From the NCBI RefSeq assembly GCF_024611995.1, contig NZ_CP102509.1:7192001-7256000 (forward strand): 64,000 nucleotides of DNA, written 5' to 3'. Positions 51,906-61,441 of the stretch are shown in pieces. The translations under genes and the position numbers were made by a program. Source of the stretch: Streptomyces sp. NBC_00162. Its GTDB lineage: Bacteria > Actinomycetota > Actinomycetes > Streptomycetales > Streptomycetaceae. Under the pieces are notes generated by a model, which saw only the letters and a program-made list of their open reading frames with translations, was not told where the DNA came from and made no database searches. The first letter of the stretch is position 1, and each line of letters opens with the position of its first letter.

Positions 51906-53044
51906 GAGGCAACCTCGGATGATGTGGGCAGGTGGGTCGACGCCCAGGCCGACACGTAGCAGTCCAGATAGGGCTGGAGGGGCGGTTCGACGGCGACGCC
52001 GCGGAAGTCGATCCGCTCGCTGGAACGGGACAGGACGGCGTAGTCGTGGAAGCCGTCCCCGTCCGCGCGCATCGCCGGGTAGAGGGCCCCGGCGACGAAC
52101 CCCTGGGCCAGGAAGGCCGAGAGGGCCTCCTGGTGCGCGAGCGGCACCAGGGCCTCGACGTACCCGGCGCCCGCGCGAGCCAGTGCGCGGGTGACGGGTT
52201 CGAGGTACGCGGCCGCGGCGGCCGGGTCGGGGTGGGCGGTCAGCAAGGAGGCGTACCCGCCGGCGCGGTTGAGGTAGGCGTAAACCTCGAACCGGCCGTC
52301 TTCGGGGGTGAGCAGCACGTTCGGGGTGTGCAGCGGGTAGAACCAGCCCCCGGCGCCGGGGAACTGGTCGCGGAAGCGGCGGCGTACGAAGGCCGGCGCC
52401 TCGATCATCTCCAGCCGTTCGACGGCCCCTTGCGGCGCGGGCGCCGCGAGCGGGGCGGCGGCCCGCACCCCGGGGTAGCCGATGCCGAGCGCGGCCTCGG
52501 CGGTGCGCAGCAACGGCAGCATCGGGGCGGGCACTTCGGTGACGGGGAGCCGGCGATCGAGCACCCCGGCGGAGTGACGCGCGTAGAGTGCGAGGCTTTC
52601 GCGGCTGCGGAGATCCACCGCATTGGGCAGGATGCCCAGCGGGCGGAAGCCGTTGCGCGCGACGACGCGCTGCGGACCGGCACTGACGGTGCGCACGGTC
52701 GCGTACACCGAGTCCAGCCGCCCCGTGTCCAGCATCCCGGCGCACAGGGCCTCGGTCAGGGCGGCGGCCAGGCCCGCCGAGCGGTGCCCGGGGTGCACGG
52801 CGATGCCCTCCAGGCGGCCGATGCGGCTGCCCGGCTCACCGTGGATGGCGGCGGACGCGGTCAGGGCCCCGGTGTCGGCGCAGCGGCCGACGAGCCACAG
52901 GGAGTACGGGTCCTCGATGAGCCGGGCCATCTCGGCCGGGTCGGTGCCGAGGGCCACGGGATAGTGCGGCCCGTAGACGGCGTAGTACAGCTGGCGCAGT
53001 TCGGCGATGTCCGCGCAGGCGGCCGGGGTGATGACGGGGTTCAC
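51902..53044 (-). CDS. Tandem GNAT-like acyltransferase
   Basis: 380 residues. The N-terminal domain has the GNAT acyl-CoA loop IGRLEGIAVHPGHRSAGLAAALTEAL (described in two parts: IGRLEGIAVHP and GHRSAGLAAALTEA). The C-terminal half is a second, degenerate acetyltransferase-like domain (FEVYAYLNRAGGYASLL). Substrate unknown. GTG 53044 overlaps the MFS stop by GTGA, so it is translationally coupled. Confidence 0.75.
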   Translation of the reverse strand: MNPVITPAACADIAELRQLYYAVYGPHYPVALGTDPAEMARLIEDPYSLWLVGRCADTGALTASAAIHGEPGSRIGRLEGIAVHPGHRSAGLAAALTEALCAGMLDTGRLDSVYATVRTVSAGPQRVVARNGFRPLGILPNAVDLRSRESLALYARHSAGVLDRRLPVTEVPAPMLPLLRTAEAALGIGYPGVRAAAPLAAPAPQGAVERLEMIEAPAFVRRRFRDQFPGAGGWFYPLHTPNVLLTPEDGRFEVYAYLNRAGGYASLLTAHPDPAAAAAYLEPVTRALARAGAGYVEALVPLAHQEALSAFLAQGFVAGALYPAMRADGDGFHDYAVLSRSSERIDFRGVAVEPPLQPYLDCYVSAWASTHLPTSSEVAS

Positions 53045-54345
53045 CGCTCGCCTCCGGCGGGTTCCGCCACGGCCGGGCCGGGCGCAGGTGACCCGAGCAG
53101 GGCCAGTGCGATGGTGGCGGGGATCAGGCCGACGCCCTGCACGAGGCACAGCGTCTGCGGTGAGAGGAAATCGCCGGCGGAGCCGAACACCAGCGACGCC
53201 ACCGGCAGGGAGGCACCCAGTACGGCCTGCATCACGGCGAAGAAGCCGGGCTTGTCCGCCGTCGGCACCAGCCGCTGGAACAGTGCCACGAAGCGGACGC
53301 TGACGGCCCCGGCACACCAGCCGGCCACGGCCAGGCAGCCCGCGATGACCAGACGGTGCGCGACCAGCCCGGGCAGCGCCAGGGCGAGGGCCATCAGGCC
53401 CAGGCAGTAGGCGCCGGCGACCGTGGGCCGCCCCGGCACGCGGGCGCCGGTGAAGGCGCCGACGAGCGCGCCGGTGCCCAGGGAGGCCTCCAGCAGTGCC
53501 ACCGTGCCGCCGCCGCCCCGGAGGACCGAGCGGGTGTAGAGGGGGATGACGACGAACACGGCGGTGGTGAACAGGTTCGCCGCGGTGAAGCAGACCAGGA
53601 TCCGCCGTACGTAGGGCAGTTCACCGAGGATGCGGCGCAGCGTGCGCCGCGGGGGCGCGGCTGCCGCCACCGGGTCGGCCGGGTCGCCGGCGGCGGTGCG
53701 GAACCGGGCGCTCGCGACGAGCAGCGCGGCCCCGGCGTACGCGGCGGCGCAGCCGACGGCCAGCCCGGCCACGCCGGCCCGGTCCACGGTCAGGGCGCCG
53801 AGCAGCGCTCCACCGAGGCCGGCCAGGGACTGGGTGGACAGCTCGAAGCCGGTGGCCGTCTCGATGTCGGCGTCGTCGACGAGTTCGGGCACCGAGGTGG
53901 TCAGGCAAGGGTCGAAGAACGCCTGGCAGGTTGCCAGCGCCAGGCCGGCGGCGTACACGGTGGCGAGCGGCAGCCCACCGCCGTACGCCCACAGCGCGAG
54001 GGCGGCCGAGGCGCCCCCGGCCAGGCCGGCGGCGGTCCGCAGCACCGAAGGGTGCGCGAACCGGGCGACGGCCCCGGCCACGACGGGCGCCAGCACCACG
54101 GCGGGCAGCGTGCAGGCGGCCATGAACAGCCCGGAGGCGAGCCCCCGGGCGTCGTGCACGGCGTAGGCGACGATCCACCAGGACACGCCGACCTGGAACA
54201 TGCGGACGGCGGCCTGCGTGAGGACCTGGCCGAGCCACACGGCGCCGAAGGCGCGGTTGCGCAGGATCAGCGGAGCGCGCCGGCCGCCGGTCTCACCTGC
54301 GGCCCCGGCTTCGGTCTCACTTGCGGCCACGGGTGAGGCGGTCAT
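53041..54345 (-). CDS. MFS transporter
   Basis: 434 residues with about 11-12 transmembrane helices (WLGQVLTQAAVRMFQVGVSWW, SLGTGALVGAFTGARVPG). It resembles the enterobactin-exporter/macrolide-efflux-like MFS branch. Coupled on both sides by 4-base overlaps within the LuxC/LuxE-like operon, it is a likely exporter of that product. Confidence 0.9.
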   Translation of the reverse strand: MTASPVAASETEAGAAGETGGRRAPLILRNRAFGAVWLGQVLTQAAVRMFQVGVSWWIVAYAVHDARGLASGLFMAACTLPAVVLAPVVAGAVARFAHPSVLRTAAGLAGGASAALALWAYGGGLPLATVYAAGLALATCQAFFDPCLTTSVPELVDDADIETATGFELSTQSLAGLGGALLGALTVDRAGVAGLAVGCAAAYAGAALLVASARFRTAAGDPADPVAAAAPPRRTLRRILGELPYVRRILVCFTAANLFTTAVFVVIPLYTRSVLRGGGGTVALLEASLGTGALVGAFTGARVPGRPTVAGAYCLGLMALALALPGLVAHRLVIAGCLAVAGWCAGAVSVRFVALFQRLVPTADKPGFFAVMQAVLGASLPVASLVFGSAGDFLSPQTLCLVQGVGLIPATIALALLGSPAPGPAVAEPAGGER

Positions 54346-55604
54346 GCGGTCGGCCTCTCGTCGAGGACCCGGACGAGCTTGCCCGAGCGAGGGTTGACGG
54401 CGAGGTCGCGGTGGCGCGCCCACTCCACGGACAGCGGGTGCACGAAGCCGGCGCGCACACTGTCCGGATAGAGCGGCCGCACGGTCTCCAGCTCCGCGAC
54501 GACCGCCTTGGCCAGTTCCTCCCGGCCGTGGTCACCGGGGGCCGTCGCCAGCCGCAGGACGAGCCCGTCGCGGCCCTCCCAGCGGCGGACGACGAGCTGC
54601 ACGCCGACCACGTGACCTGCGGTGTCCGCCGCGGCCACGGCGTCCTGGGCGTCTTGGGTGTAGAGGGAGACGGGGCCCACCCGTACGCCCTCCTCGGCGC
54701 GGCCGAGGATCCGGAAGTGGCCGGGCCCGGTGCCGGTCCACTCGGCCCGGTCGCCCGCGGGGTAGCGGATGATCGGCATGAGGCGCCGGAAGAGGCTGGT
54801 GACGACGACCCGGCCGGGCCGCCCCGGTTCCGTGATGGGCTCATCGGTGGAGTCGTCGAGGATCTCGACGACCGAGTACGGGGTGAAGGCCCGGTGCACT
54901 CGGGCGTCGGGGCCGGGTACGGGGCGGCCGAGCAGGCCGGCGTCGACGCTGGCGTATCCGACGGAACGGGCCTCGGCGCGGGGGAACGCGGTGGTCAGCA
55001 GGCGCCGCTGGTCGTCGAAGAGGGCCTCTCCGCCGAAGAGGAGCAACTCCACCGAGTCGAGCCGGACACCGGATGAGATGGCCTGCTCGGCGAGCCGGCA
55101 CAGGGTGGTGGGCGTGCCGGCCAGTACCTGGGCGGCGAGATCGCGCAGCGTGGGGAGCGTCGACTCCAGCGGTGCGCCGCCGCCGATGGGCAGGCGGACG
55201 TTGTCCACGGGCGCGTGGGCGAGGGAGTCGAGGACGAAGAGGAAGCTGGCGTACAGCTCCCCGGCGTAGAAGAGGTCGGCGACGCGGTGCCCCGGGCGCA
55301 GGCCCGTGTCCACGAGCCCCTGGCCGAAGGAGGTGACGAACGTGCGCCACTCGTCGCGTGTGTAGACGGAGAACTTGGGGGACCCGGTGGTGCCGCCGGT
55401 CTTGTAGACCGTGGCTTCGCTGAGCGGGCCGGTCAACACGCGGCTGTCGTGAAGGGTGTTGGCCGCCCAGAACGCTTGCTGGTCGACCACCGGCAGGTCG
55501 GTGAGGCGGTCGGCTTGCGGCGGCAGGGATGCGTAAAGGTCCCGATAGAACGGCGAGTTGTGCCGGGCGAAACGTATGAGGTCCGAGAGTTGCTGGGCGG
55601 ACAT
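54342..55604 (-). CDS. PaaK-like AMP-forming ligase
   Basis: 420 residues of the phenylacetate-CoA ligase-like family: LIRFARHNSPFYRDLY, VYKTGGTTGSPKFSVY (ATP loop), VADLFYAGELYASFLF, LLFGGEALFDDQRRLL, RYPAGDRAEW and ILGRAEEGVRVG. It activates a carboxylic acid as acyl-AMP; the acceptor could be CoA, LuxE/LuxC or an amine. First gene of the operon; ATG 55604 starts the family N-terminus. The 236-base gap upstream should hold the promoter. Confidence 0.87.
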   Translation of the reverse strand: MSAQQLSDLIRFARHNSPFYRDLYASLPPQADRLTDLPVVDQQAFWAANTLHDSRVLTGPLSEATVYKTGGTTGSPKFSVYTRDEWRTFVTSFGQGLVDTGLRPGHRVADLFYAGELYASFLFVLDSLAHAPVDNVRLPIGGGAPLESTLPTLRDLAAQVLAGTPTTLCRLAEQAISSGVRLDSVELLLFGGEALFDDQRRLLTTAFPRAEARSVGYASVDAGLLGRPVPGPDARVHRAFTPYSVVEILDDSTDEPITEPGRPGRVVVTSLFRRLMPIIRYPAGDRAEWTGTGPGHFRILGRAEEGVRVGPVSLYTQDAQDAVAAADTAGHVVGVQLVVRRWEGRDGLVLRLATAPGDHGREELAKAVVAELETVRPLYPDSVRAGFVHPLSVEWARHRDLAVNPRSGKLVRVLDERPTA

Positions 55605-55840
55605 GGGCCTTTGCCTTGGTGACGGAATGGGACGGGAGTCACGGCGGGGCGCGGCGAGAGCGAGAGCTCGCCCGCGGGCTCGACCTGTGTGAACGGGGGA
55701 CCCCCCGGCGCCCCCGCCTCCTCGACGCACGTCAAAACTGACGCGCGGTCATGATGATGAAACATCAGTGCCCTTGTCACCAAATCGGGCAAAGATTTCC
55801 GGCCAGAGGGGCTGCTTGCGTCAGAATTTCTGGTTCTCGC

Positions 55841-56962
55841 CTAGGCGCCGGCTCTGGGCAGGGTCACCTCGAAGCAGCAGCCGTCGGCCACGTTGCGCAC
55901 GCTGGCGCGGCCCGCGTGCGCCTCGACGATGCCCCGGACGATCGCCAGGCCGAGACCCGCACCGCCCGGAGGCGTGCGCGCTTCGGTGCCGCGCCAGCCG
56001 GTGTCGAAGACGCGGGGCAGGTCCTGCTCGCGGATGCCGCCGCAGCCGTCCGTCACCGAGAGCACCACCGTGTCGTCCTCCCCGGACTCCGCGGCGATGG
56101 CGACCGTACCGTCGGCCGGTGTCCGATGGAGCGCGTTGCTGAGCAGGTTGCACAGGACCCGCGTCATCTCCTTGCCGTCGACCTCGATCGGCACCGGCGT
56201 GACCCGCTCTCCGACGACCCGGACGCCGCGTTGCCGGGCGAGCGCCTCGACGCCGGCCACCGCGTCGCCCACCAGGTCGTACGTCGAGATCCGGGTCGGC
56301 GTCAGTGACAGTGCTCCCGCATGGATGCGGGAGAGCTCGAAAAGATCGCCGACCATGGTGTTCAGCCGCTCCGCCTCCGTCCGGATCTGGCGGAAGTACC
56401 GCTCGGGGTCGACGGCCACACCGTCCTCCAGGGCCTCCGCCATCGCCCGTACTCCCGCCAGCGGAGTCCGCAGGTCGTGCGAGATCCAGGCGACGAGTTC
56501 CCGCCGGGAGCTCTCCAGTGCCCGCTCACGGTCCCGCGACTCGTTCAACTTGGCACTGGTGACGGCCAGTTCCCGGCTCAGCGCGGCCAGTTCCGCGGTC
56601 CCGGCCTGGTCCGGCGCGGCGAACGAGCCGCCGTCACCGAAGGAACGCGCCGCCAGGGCCAGAGCCGCGCTGCGGGCGACCACCCAACGACCGAGTACGA
56701 GTGCCAGCGCGAAGGAGACGACGGCTGCCACGGCGACGACCGTCGTGACCACGGTCAGGTCATGGCGCGACAGGAACATCGCCCAGGCAACGGCGAGCGT
56801 TCCAGCGAGCATCGTTGTCACGGAGACGGCTGCGACGACCGCCAGTGAGACCGCCATCGACCGGTGTCGTACCGCACGGAGCACCGCGGCTCCGAGCGCA
56901 CCGGCCGCCGCCGCGCCGCCCAGGGCGTACAGGGCGATGAGAACCAGGTCCTGTTCCCGCAT
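55841..56962 (-). CDS. Membrane sensor histidine kinase
   Basis: 373 residues. N-terminal membrane region of about three helices, a linker/HAMP-like stretch, phosphoacceptor His in AWISHDLRTPLAG, N-box LCNLLSNALHRTP, and G-boxes SVTDGCGGI and GGAGLGLAIV. It has no large extracellular sensor, so it probably senses membrane state. It pairs with the response regulator seven bases upstream. Confidence 0.92.
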   Translation of the reverse strand: MREQDLVLIALYALGGAAAAGALGAAVLRAVRHRSMAVSLAVVAAVSVTTMLAGTLAVAWAMFLSRHDLTVVTTVVAVAAVVSFALALVLGRWVVARSAALALAARSFGDGGSFAAPDQAGTAELAALSRELAVTSAKLNESRDRERALESSRRELVAWISHDLRTPLAGVRAMAEALEDGVAVDPERYFRQIRTEAERLNTMVGDLFELSRIHAGALSLTPTRISTYDLVGDAVAGVEALARQRGVRVVGERVTPVPIEVDGKEMTRVLCNLLSNALHRTPADGTVAIAAESGEDDTVVLSVTDGCGGIREQDLPRVFDTGWRGTEARTPPGGAGLGLAIVRGIVEAHAGRASVRNVADGCCFEVTLPRAGA

Positions 56963-56969
56963 CGTGTGG

Positions 56970-57686
56970 TCAGCCCTTCCCTGCGGAGGAGTCGAAGCGG
57001 TAGCCCACGCCCCAGACGGTCTGGATCAGTCTGGGGTTCGCCGGGTCCTCCTCGATCTTGGTTCGAAGCCGTCGCGCGTGGACCGTCACGGTGGACAGGT
57101 CACCGAACTCCCAGTCCCACACTTCCTGCAGGAGTTGCTCCCGGCTGACGGCCCGCCCCGGATTGCGCATCAGGTACACGAGCAGATCGAACTCGCGCAA
57201 GGTGAGGGCGAGTTCGTTCCCGCCCTGGACGGCTCGACGAGCGGCCGGGTCGACCACCAGGTCCGCGGCCCTCAGAAGTGTTCCGGTGGTGGACGGGGCC
57301 GCGACGGCGGCCCGGCGGCGCAGCACGGACTGCACCCTCAGCACGAGTTCGCGCGGACTGAAGGGCTTGGTGACGTAGTCATCGGCGCCGACTTCCAGGC
57401 CGAGCACACGGTCTTCCTCCTCCCCTCGCGCCGTGAGCATGATGACGCCAGGCGCCGGTGAGCCCTCGCGCAGGCCGCGGCACACTTCGATGCCGTCCAT
57501 TCCGGGAAGCATCAGGTCCAGGACGACGAGGTCGGGCCGGCCGTTCGCGGCGCACACCAAGGCCTCGCGGCCGTCGGCGGCGGTGTCGACGACGAAGCCG
57601 GCGTTCTTCAGGTAGCCGGTGACGACCTCGGTGACCGTCGGGTCGTCATCGACGACAAGGATCCGATGCGGTGGTTCAGGGTGCAT
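56970..57686 (-). CDS. OmpR/PhoB-type response regulator
   Basis: 238 residues. Receiver domain with acidic pocket VVDDDP, phosphoacceptor Asp57 (LVVLDLMLPGMDG) and Lys in YVTKPFSPREL; C-terminal winged-helix (LTLREFDLLVYLMRNPGRAVSREQLL in two parts, VTVHARRLRTKIE). It is divergent from the molybdopterin oxidoreductase gene and probably regulates it. Confidence 0.93.
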   Translation of the reverse strand: MHPEPPHRILVVDDDPTVTEVVTGYLKNAGFVVDTAADGREALVCAANGRPDLVVLDLMLPGMDGIEVCRGLREGSPAPGVIMLTARGEEEDRVLGLEVGADDYVTKPFSPRELVLRVQSVLRRRAAVAAPSTTGTLLRAADLVVDPAARRAVQGGNELALTLREFDLLVYLMRNPGRAVSREQLLQEVWDWEFGDLSTVTVHARRLRTKIEEDPANPRLIQTVWGVGYRFDSSAGKG

Positions 57687-57819
57687 GCCGTCAGCCTCCC
57701 ACGCCCTCCGGGCGAGGTCACGGCCTGCCCCTGACCAGGTCCGGTGCGTGGGCAGGCGTCAGCGATTCGTAAGGCGCACATACCCCCCGTGAAGGCCCGG
57801 TTGCAGGTGTCATGGGCGC

Positions 57820-58953
57820 ATGAAACTGCGTGTCCCCCTTCCGAGATTCTCCGGCCGGCTCCACGATGCGCGTACGGCGACCGCGATCGGCCGGTGGCTG
57901 GCCGCGGCCGTCGTGGTGTGCTTTCTCACCGGAGTGATCAGCCACTGGCTTCAGCATCCCCCCGGGTGGCTGGCCGACGACCTGCCCAGCCGTCCGTCAT
58001 GGGGCTACCGGCTGACCCAGGGCCTCCATGTGGCGAGCGGCATCGCCGCGATCCCGCTCCTGCTGGCGAAGCTGTGGACGGTCTACCCGCGGCTGTTCGA
58101 GTGGCCGCCGGTGCGCTCGGCGCGCCACGCCCTGGAACGGCTGTCGGTGGCCCTGCTCGTCGCGGCGGCCGTTCTCGAGGTGTTCTCCGGGCTGCTCAAC
58201 ACCGTGCAGTGGTATCCGTGGCCCTTCTCCTTCGTCCCGGTGCACTACGCCCTGGCCTGGGTGTTCGTCGGCGCGATGCTGCTGCACGTCGCCGTCAAGG
58301 CCCCGGAGATCAAGGCGCATTGGAGCCGGCGGTCGGCAGGCACGCTCGCTCTGCCGGCCGAGGACGGACCTGACCGGCGTGCTCTGCTGACGGGCGTCGC
58401 CGCAGCGGTCGGCGCCGTCACCCTCGCGACGGCCGGCCAGTCCTTCACCCCGCTGAAGCGGTTCGATCTGCTGGCACCCAGGCATCCCGACCACGGGCAG
58501 CAGGGCCTTCCGGTGAACCGCACCGCCGTCGCCGCCGCCGTCGCCGTGGTGAACGTCCAGCAGTGGCGGCTCACGGTCGCCGGACCCCGTCCGTACGTCC
58601 TGACGCTCGACGAGCTCCGAGCCCTGAGGCAGTACGACGCGACCCTCCCGATCGCGTGTGTGGAGGGCTGGAGCAAGTCCGCCCACTGGAGTGGCGTGCG
58701 GATCCGAGACCTGCTCGACCGGGCCGGGGCTCCCCCCGAAGCCCGGCTGCGGGTGGTCTCCATGGAGCAGGAGGGCGGGTACGCGGTAACGGAGATGGGC
58801 CACACCTACGCCCGGGACGAGCTCACCCTGCTCGCCCTGCGACTCAACGGCGGGGTGTTGTCACCGGATCACGGCTTCCCGGCGCGGATCATCGCGCCCA
58901 ACCGGCCGGGCGTGCTGCAAACCAAGTGGGTTCACCGGCTGGAGGTCCTGTGA
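57820..58953 (+). CDS. Membrane molybdopterin-dependent oxidoreductase
   Basis: 377 residues. About four N-terminal transmembrane helices with His residues (LHVASGIAAIPLLLAK, PVHYALAWVFVGAMLLHVAV), as in cytochrome-b561-like anchors, then a sulfite-oxidase-fold Moco domain (YVLTLDELRALRQY, PIACVEGWSKSAHWSGVRIRDLL in two parts; the Cys in IACVEGW is the Mo ligand) and RIIAPNRPGVLQTKWV. Probably an extracytoplasmic oxidoreductase passing electrons through the membrane; the substrate is unknown. Confidence 0.88.
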   Translation: MKLRVPLPRFSGRLHDARTATAIGRWLAAAVVVCFLTGVISHWLQHPPGWLADDLPSRPSWGYRLTQGLHVASGIAAIPLLLAKLWTVYPRLFEWPPVRSARHALERLSVALLVAAAVLEVFSGLLNTVQWYPWPFSFVPVHYALAWVFVGAMLLHVAVKAPEIKAHWSRRSAGTLALPAEDGPDRRALLTGVAAAVGAVTLATAGQSFTPLKRFDLLAPRHPDHGQQGLPVNRTAVAAAVAVVNVQQWRLTVAGPRPYVLTLDELRALRQYDATLPIACVEGWSKSAHWSGVRIRDLLDRAGAPPEARLRVVSMEQEGGYAVTEMGHTYARDELTLLALRLNGGVLSPDHGFPARIIAPNRPGVLQTKWVHRLEVL

Positions 58954-59360
58954 TGCGGACGGCTCTCGGTGTCATCGGCGCCGGTCTCCTGGGCTACGGC
59001 CTCGTGCTGCTGTTCGGCGGTGGCCAGTTCGCCGACGTGGCGATCTGGCTGGCCGGTGCCGTGGCGCTGCACGACGGGATCATCGCCCCGCTGGTCCTGG
59101 CCGCCGGGCTGCTCCTGGCGGGCGTCCGCGCGAGCCGGACGGTACGCGGTGCGCTGATCGTCGCCGGGTCGCTGACGGTGGTCGCACTGCCGGTCCTCCT
59201 GCGTCCGGGCGCACGGAACAACTCCTCCGTGCTGCCGCTGGACTATCCGCGCAACTGGTTGCTGTCACTGGCCGCGGTGGCGCTACTGGCCGCCCTGTTG
59301 CACCTCGCTCGGTGGCTGCGAGGACGCACGAGCAGCCGACGACCGCACGGGAGCGAGTGA
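58953..59360 (+). CDS. Small polytopic membrane protein
   Basis: 135 residues with about four hydrophobic helices (ALGVIGAGLLGYGLVLLFGG, APLVLAAGLLLAGV, GALIVAGSLTVVALPVLL, WLLSLAAVALLAALLHL). TGATG overlap with the molybdopterin gene shows translational coupling, so it is likely a subunit or assembly partner. Its last 78 bases overlap, tail to tail, the opposite-strand GT87-like gene. Confidence 0.8.
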   Translation: MRTALGVIGAGLLGYGLVLLFGGGQFADVAIWLAGAVALHDGIIAPLVLAAGLLLAGVRASRTVRGALIVAGSLTVVALPVLLRPGARNNSSVLPLDYPRNWLLSLAAVALLAALLHLARWLRGRTSSRRPHGSE

Positions 59361-60698
59361 CCGCAAGGCCCATCCGGCCAGGACGGCCGTGGCGGCAAGC
59401 GCGTAGGCGACGGTACCCGTCGCATCGCCGAGCGCCCGGGCGGTGATGTAGGCGGCCGCGCCGGCGACGGCGACGCCGAGCCACTCCCAGCGGCCGTCGA
59501 GGGCGACGAGGGCGATCAGGAGGAGCGCGTACCAGGAGTAGCCGGGGGTCATGAGAAGGAACGCGGTTCCGGTGACCAACAGGGCCCCGCTCCAGGGGCG
59601 TTCGGGATCGCCGCGGCGCATCACGTACCCGACCGCCACGAGCATGACGGCCACGACCAGCGGCAGCGCCCAGGAGTCGGGCACCAGCAGACGCAGCAGG
59701 GCGTAGCGGTCGCGTGCCGAGGCGTCGTCGTAGCCCTCCTCCTCGGCGTAGCCGCCGAGGTAGCCGAACACGGAGTCGTGCGAGGCGAGGACGTACGGCA
59801 GATAGAGAAGCCCGACGGCCGCGGCCGCGGGCAGCAGGACGGCGACCGCGTCCCGGACCCGCCGTACGCCGGACAGGGCGCCCGGCAGCAGGACGGCGGG
59901 CAGCAACTTGGCCGCGATCGCCAGGCCGAACAGGGCACCGCCCGCGACCCGGCGCCCGGCGACCACCCCGAGCGCAGCGACCGACAACAGGACGGCGAGG
60001 ACGTCGACATGGGCGTTGTTCACCGCCTCGATAGGTACTGCCGGGCACCACGCCCAGTAGGCCGCGTTCCGCGGATCACCGCGCCGCCGCAGGATCAGCA
60101 GCAGAGCGCCGGCCGTGGCCACGGACAGCAGGGCCGCGCCGGTCTGCAGCGCCTTGTGCCGGGCGTCCGGCGGCGAGAGCGCGTGGACCAGGAGGAAGTA
60201 GCCCTCCGCCACGGGCGGGTAGATGGTGTGCACCCGGGGGCGGTTGATCCGGGTGCACGTCCCGTCGGCGACCGCCGCCCGGTCCGGCGCGGCACAGGCC
60301 GCACCGCCCTGCGGGAAGAGCCAGTCGTCGCGCAGGCGGGTGAGTGCGGGATCCGCCGGGGAGTGGTCGTACGGGGAGATCCCCGCGGCCTGCACCCGGC
60401 CGTCCCAGGCGTAGCGGAAGGAGTCGGTGCTCGTACGGGGCCCCGCGACCAGCCCGGTGGCCGCGACCACCACCGCGCCGGCGAGCACCAGTGGGACGAC
60501 GTGCCGGGCGGGTACCTTGCGCAGGGCCCAGGCCGCCGCGGCGAACAGGGCCCACGAGGCCGCGTACCACCAGGACAGTCCGGCCGGGTCGGCGAAATAG
60601 CCGTCCTTGCGCATGGTCAGGACGAGCGTGGCGGCCAGGGCGGTCAGGAGCAGGGCCGTGAGGAGCACGGCGGATCCTGCGGTGCGGTTGCGGTTCAC
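59283..60698 (-). CDS. GT87-like polyprenyl-phosphate-dependent mannosyltransferase
   Basis: 471 residues with about ten transmembrane helices. N-terminal loop SFRYAWDGRVQAAGISPYDHSP contains the acidic residues typical of GT-C enzymes, followed by INRPRVHTIYPPVAEGYFLLVH. It probably adds a hexose to an extracytoplasmic acceptor using a polyprenyl-phosphate donor. GTG 60698 overlaps the methyltransferase stop (GTGA). Confidence 0.85.
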   Translation of the reverse strand: MNRNRTAGSAVLLTALLLTALAATLVLTMRKDGYFADPAGLSWWYAASWALFAAAAWALRKVPARHVVPLVLAGAVVVAATGLVAGPRTSTDSFRYAWDGRVQAAGISPYDHSPADPALTRLRDDWLFPQGGAACAAPDRAAVADGTCTRINRPRVHTIYPPVAEGYFLLVHALSPPDARHKALQTGAALLSVATAGALLLILRRRGDPRNAAYWAWCPAVPIEAVNNAHVDVLAVLLSVAALGVVAGRRVAGGALFGLAIAAKLLPAVLLPGALSGVRRVRDAVAVLLPAAAAVGLLYLPYVLASHDSVFGYLGGYAEEEGYDDASARDRYALLRLLVPDSWALPLVVAVMLVAVGYVMRRGDPERPWSGALLVTGTAFLLMTPGYSWYALLLIALVALDGRWEWLGVAVAGAAAYITARALGDATGTVAYALAATAVLAGWALRSLAPVRSSAARASSQPPSEVQQGGQ

Positions 60699-61441
60699 GG
60701 CGCCACCGGCATCGCACGGCCCGCGGTCCGGGGGCGGAGCCGAGGCCGCCGTGCCAGTTCCACGAAGACGCGGTCGTCGACCGACCACTGCTCCCGGCGG
60801 GCCCATCCGGCGGCGTCGGCGTGCCGGTACAGCGCCGGAGCACCGAGCCGCGCCCAGGCGAACGGCGCGCCGAGCCCGCCCCGGCCGTTGTCGATCCGGA
60901 CCTCGCACCGTTCGTCCACATCCACCGCGAGGCATTCGGCGATGACGGTCGCGTCGGGGCAGGTGACGTCCTTCAGACGCTCCAGCAGGGCCGTGGGGTC
61001 CCCGCCGATTCCTATGTTCCCGTCGATGAGCAGGACGGTGTTCCAACGGCCTTCCCCCGGCAGGGGATCGAACACCGACCGGCACAGTGCGAGCCCGCCC
61101 AGCCGTTCGGCACGAGCCACCGCTTCCCCGCTCACATCGATGCCCAGCGCCGGGTGGCCGTGAGCCGCGAGGGCGGCGACCAGGCGGCCGGGCCCGCATC
61201 CGACGTCGAGCACGGCGCCCCGGCACCGCGCGAGCACACTCAGGTCCGCCACATCCGGGTCGGCGCACCAGCGCTCCACCTCGAGGGGCAGCAGCCAGCC
61301 GTCCACGCGACGCAGGTAGAGCGGACCGCGCCCGTCGCGCAGCGCGTCGTCGTACGGATTCTCCCGCCAGGCGGCCGGCGCCGGCGCCGGGGGCGCGGCG
61401 GCGGCGGTGAACGCGGCCCAGGCCCTGCCGACGGCCCTCAT
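60695..61441 (-). CDS. SAM-dependent methyltransferase
   Basis: 248 residues with a class I fold: motif I VLDVGCGPGRLVAALAAHG, acidic strand 2 ALGIDVSG, and NTVLLIDGNIGIGG. It methylates an unknown acceptor. Coupled by ATGA and GTGA overlaps within the glycan operon. Confidence 0.88.
   Translation of the reverse strand: MRAVGRAWAAFTAAAAPPAPAPAAWRENPYDDALRDGRGPLYLRRVDGWLLPLEVERWCADPDVADLSVLARCRGAVLDVGCGPGRLVAALAAHGHPALGIDVSGEAVARAERLGGLALCRSVFDPLPGEGRWNTVLLIDGNIGIGGDPTALLERLKDVTCPDATVIAECLAVDVDERCEVRIDNGRGGLGAPFAWARLGAPALYRHADAAGWARREQWSVDDRVFVELARRPRLRPRTAGRAMPVAP

Noticed and set aside
55605..55840. Small ORFs in the gap between the histidine kinase and the PaaK-like gene
   Set aside because: None has a good ribosome-binding site or tight coupling comparable to the two short ORFs reported, so I see no gene there.
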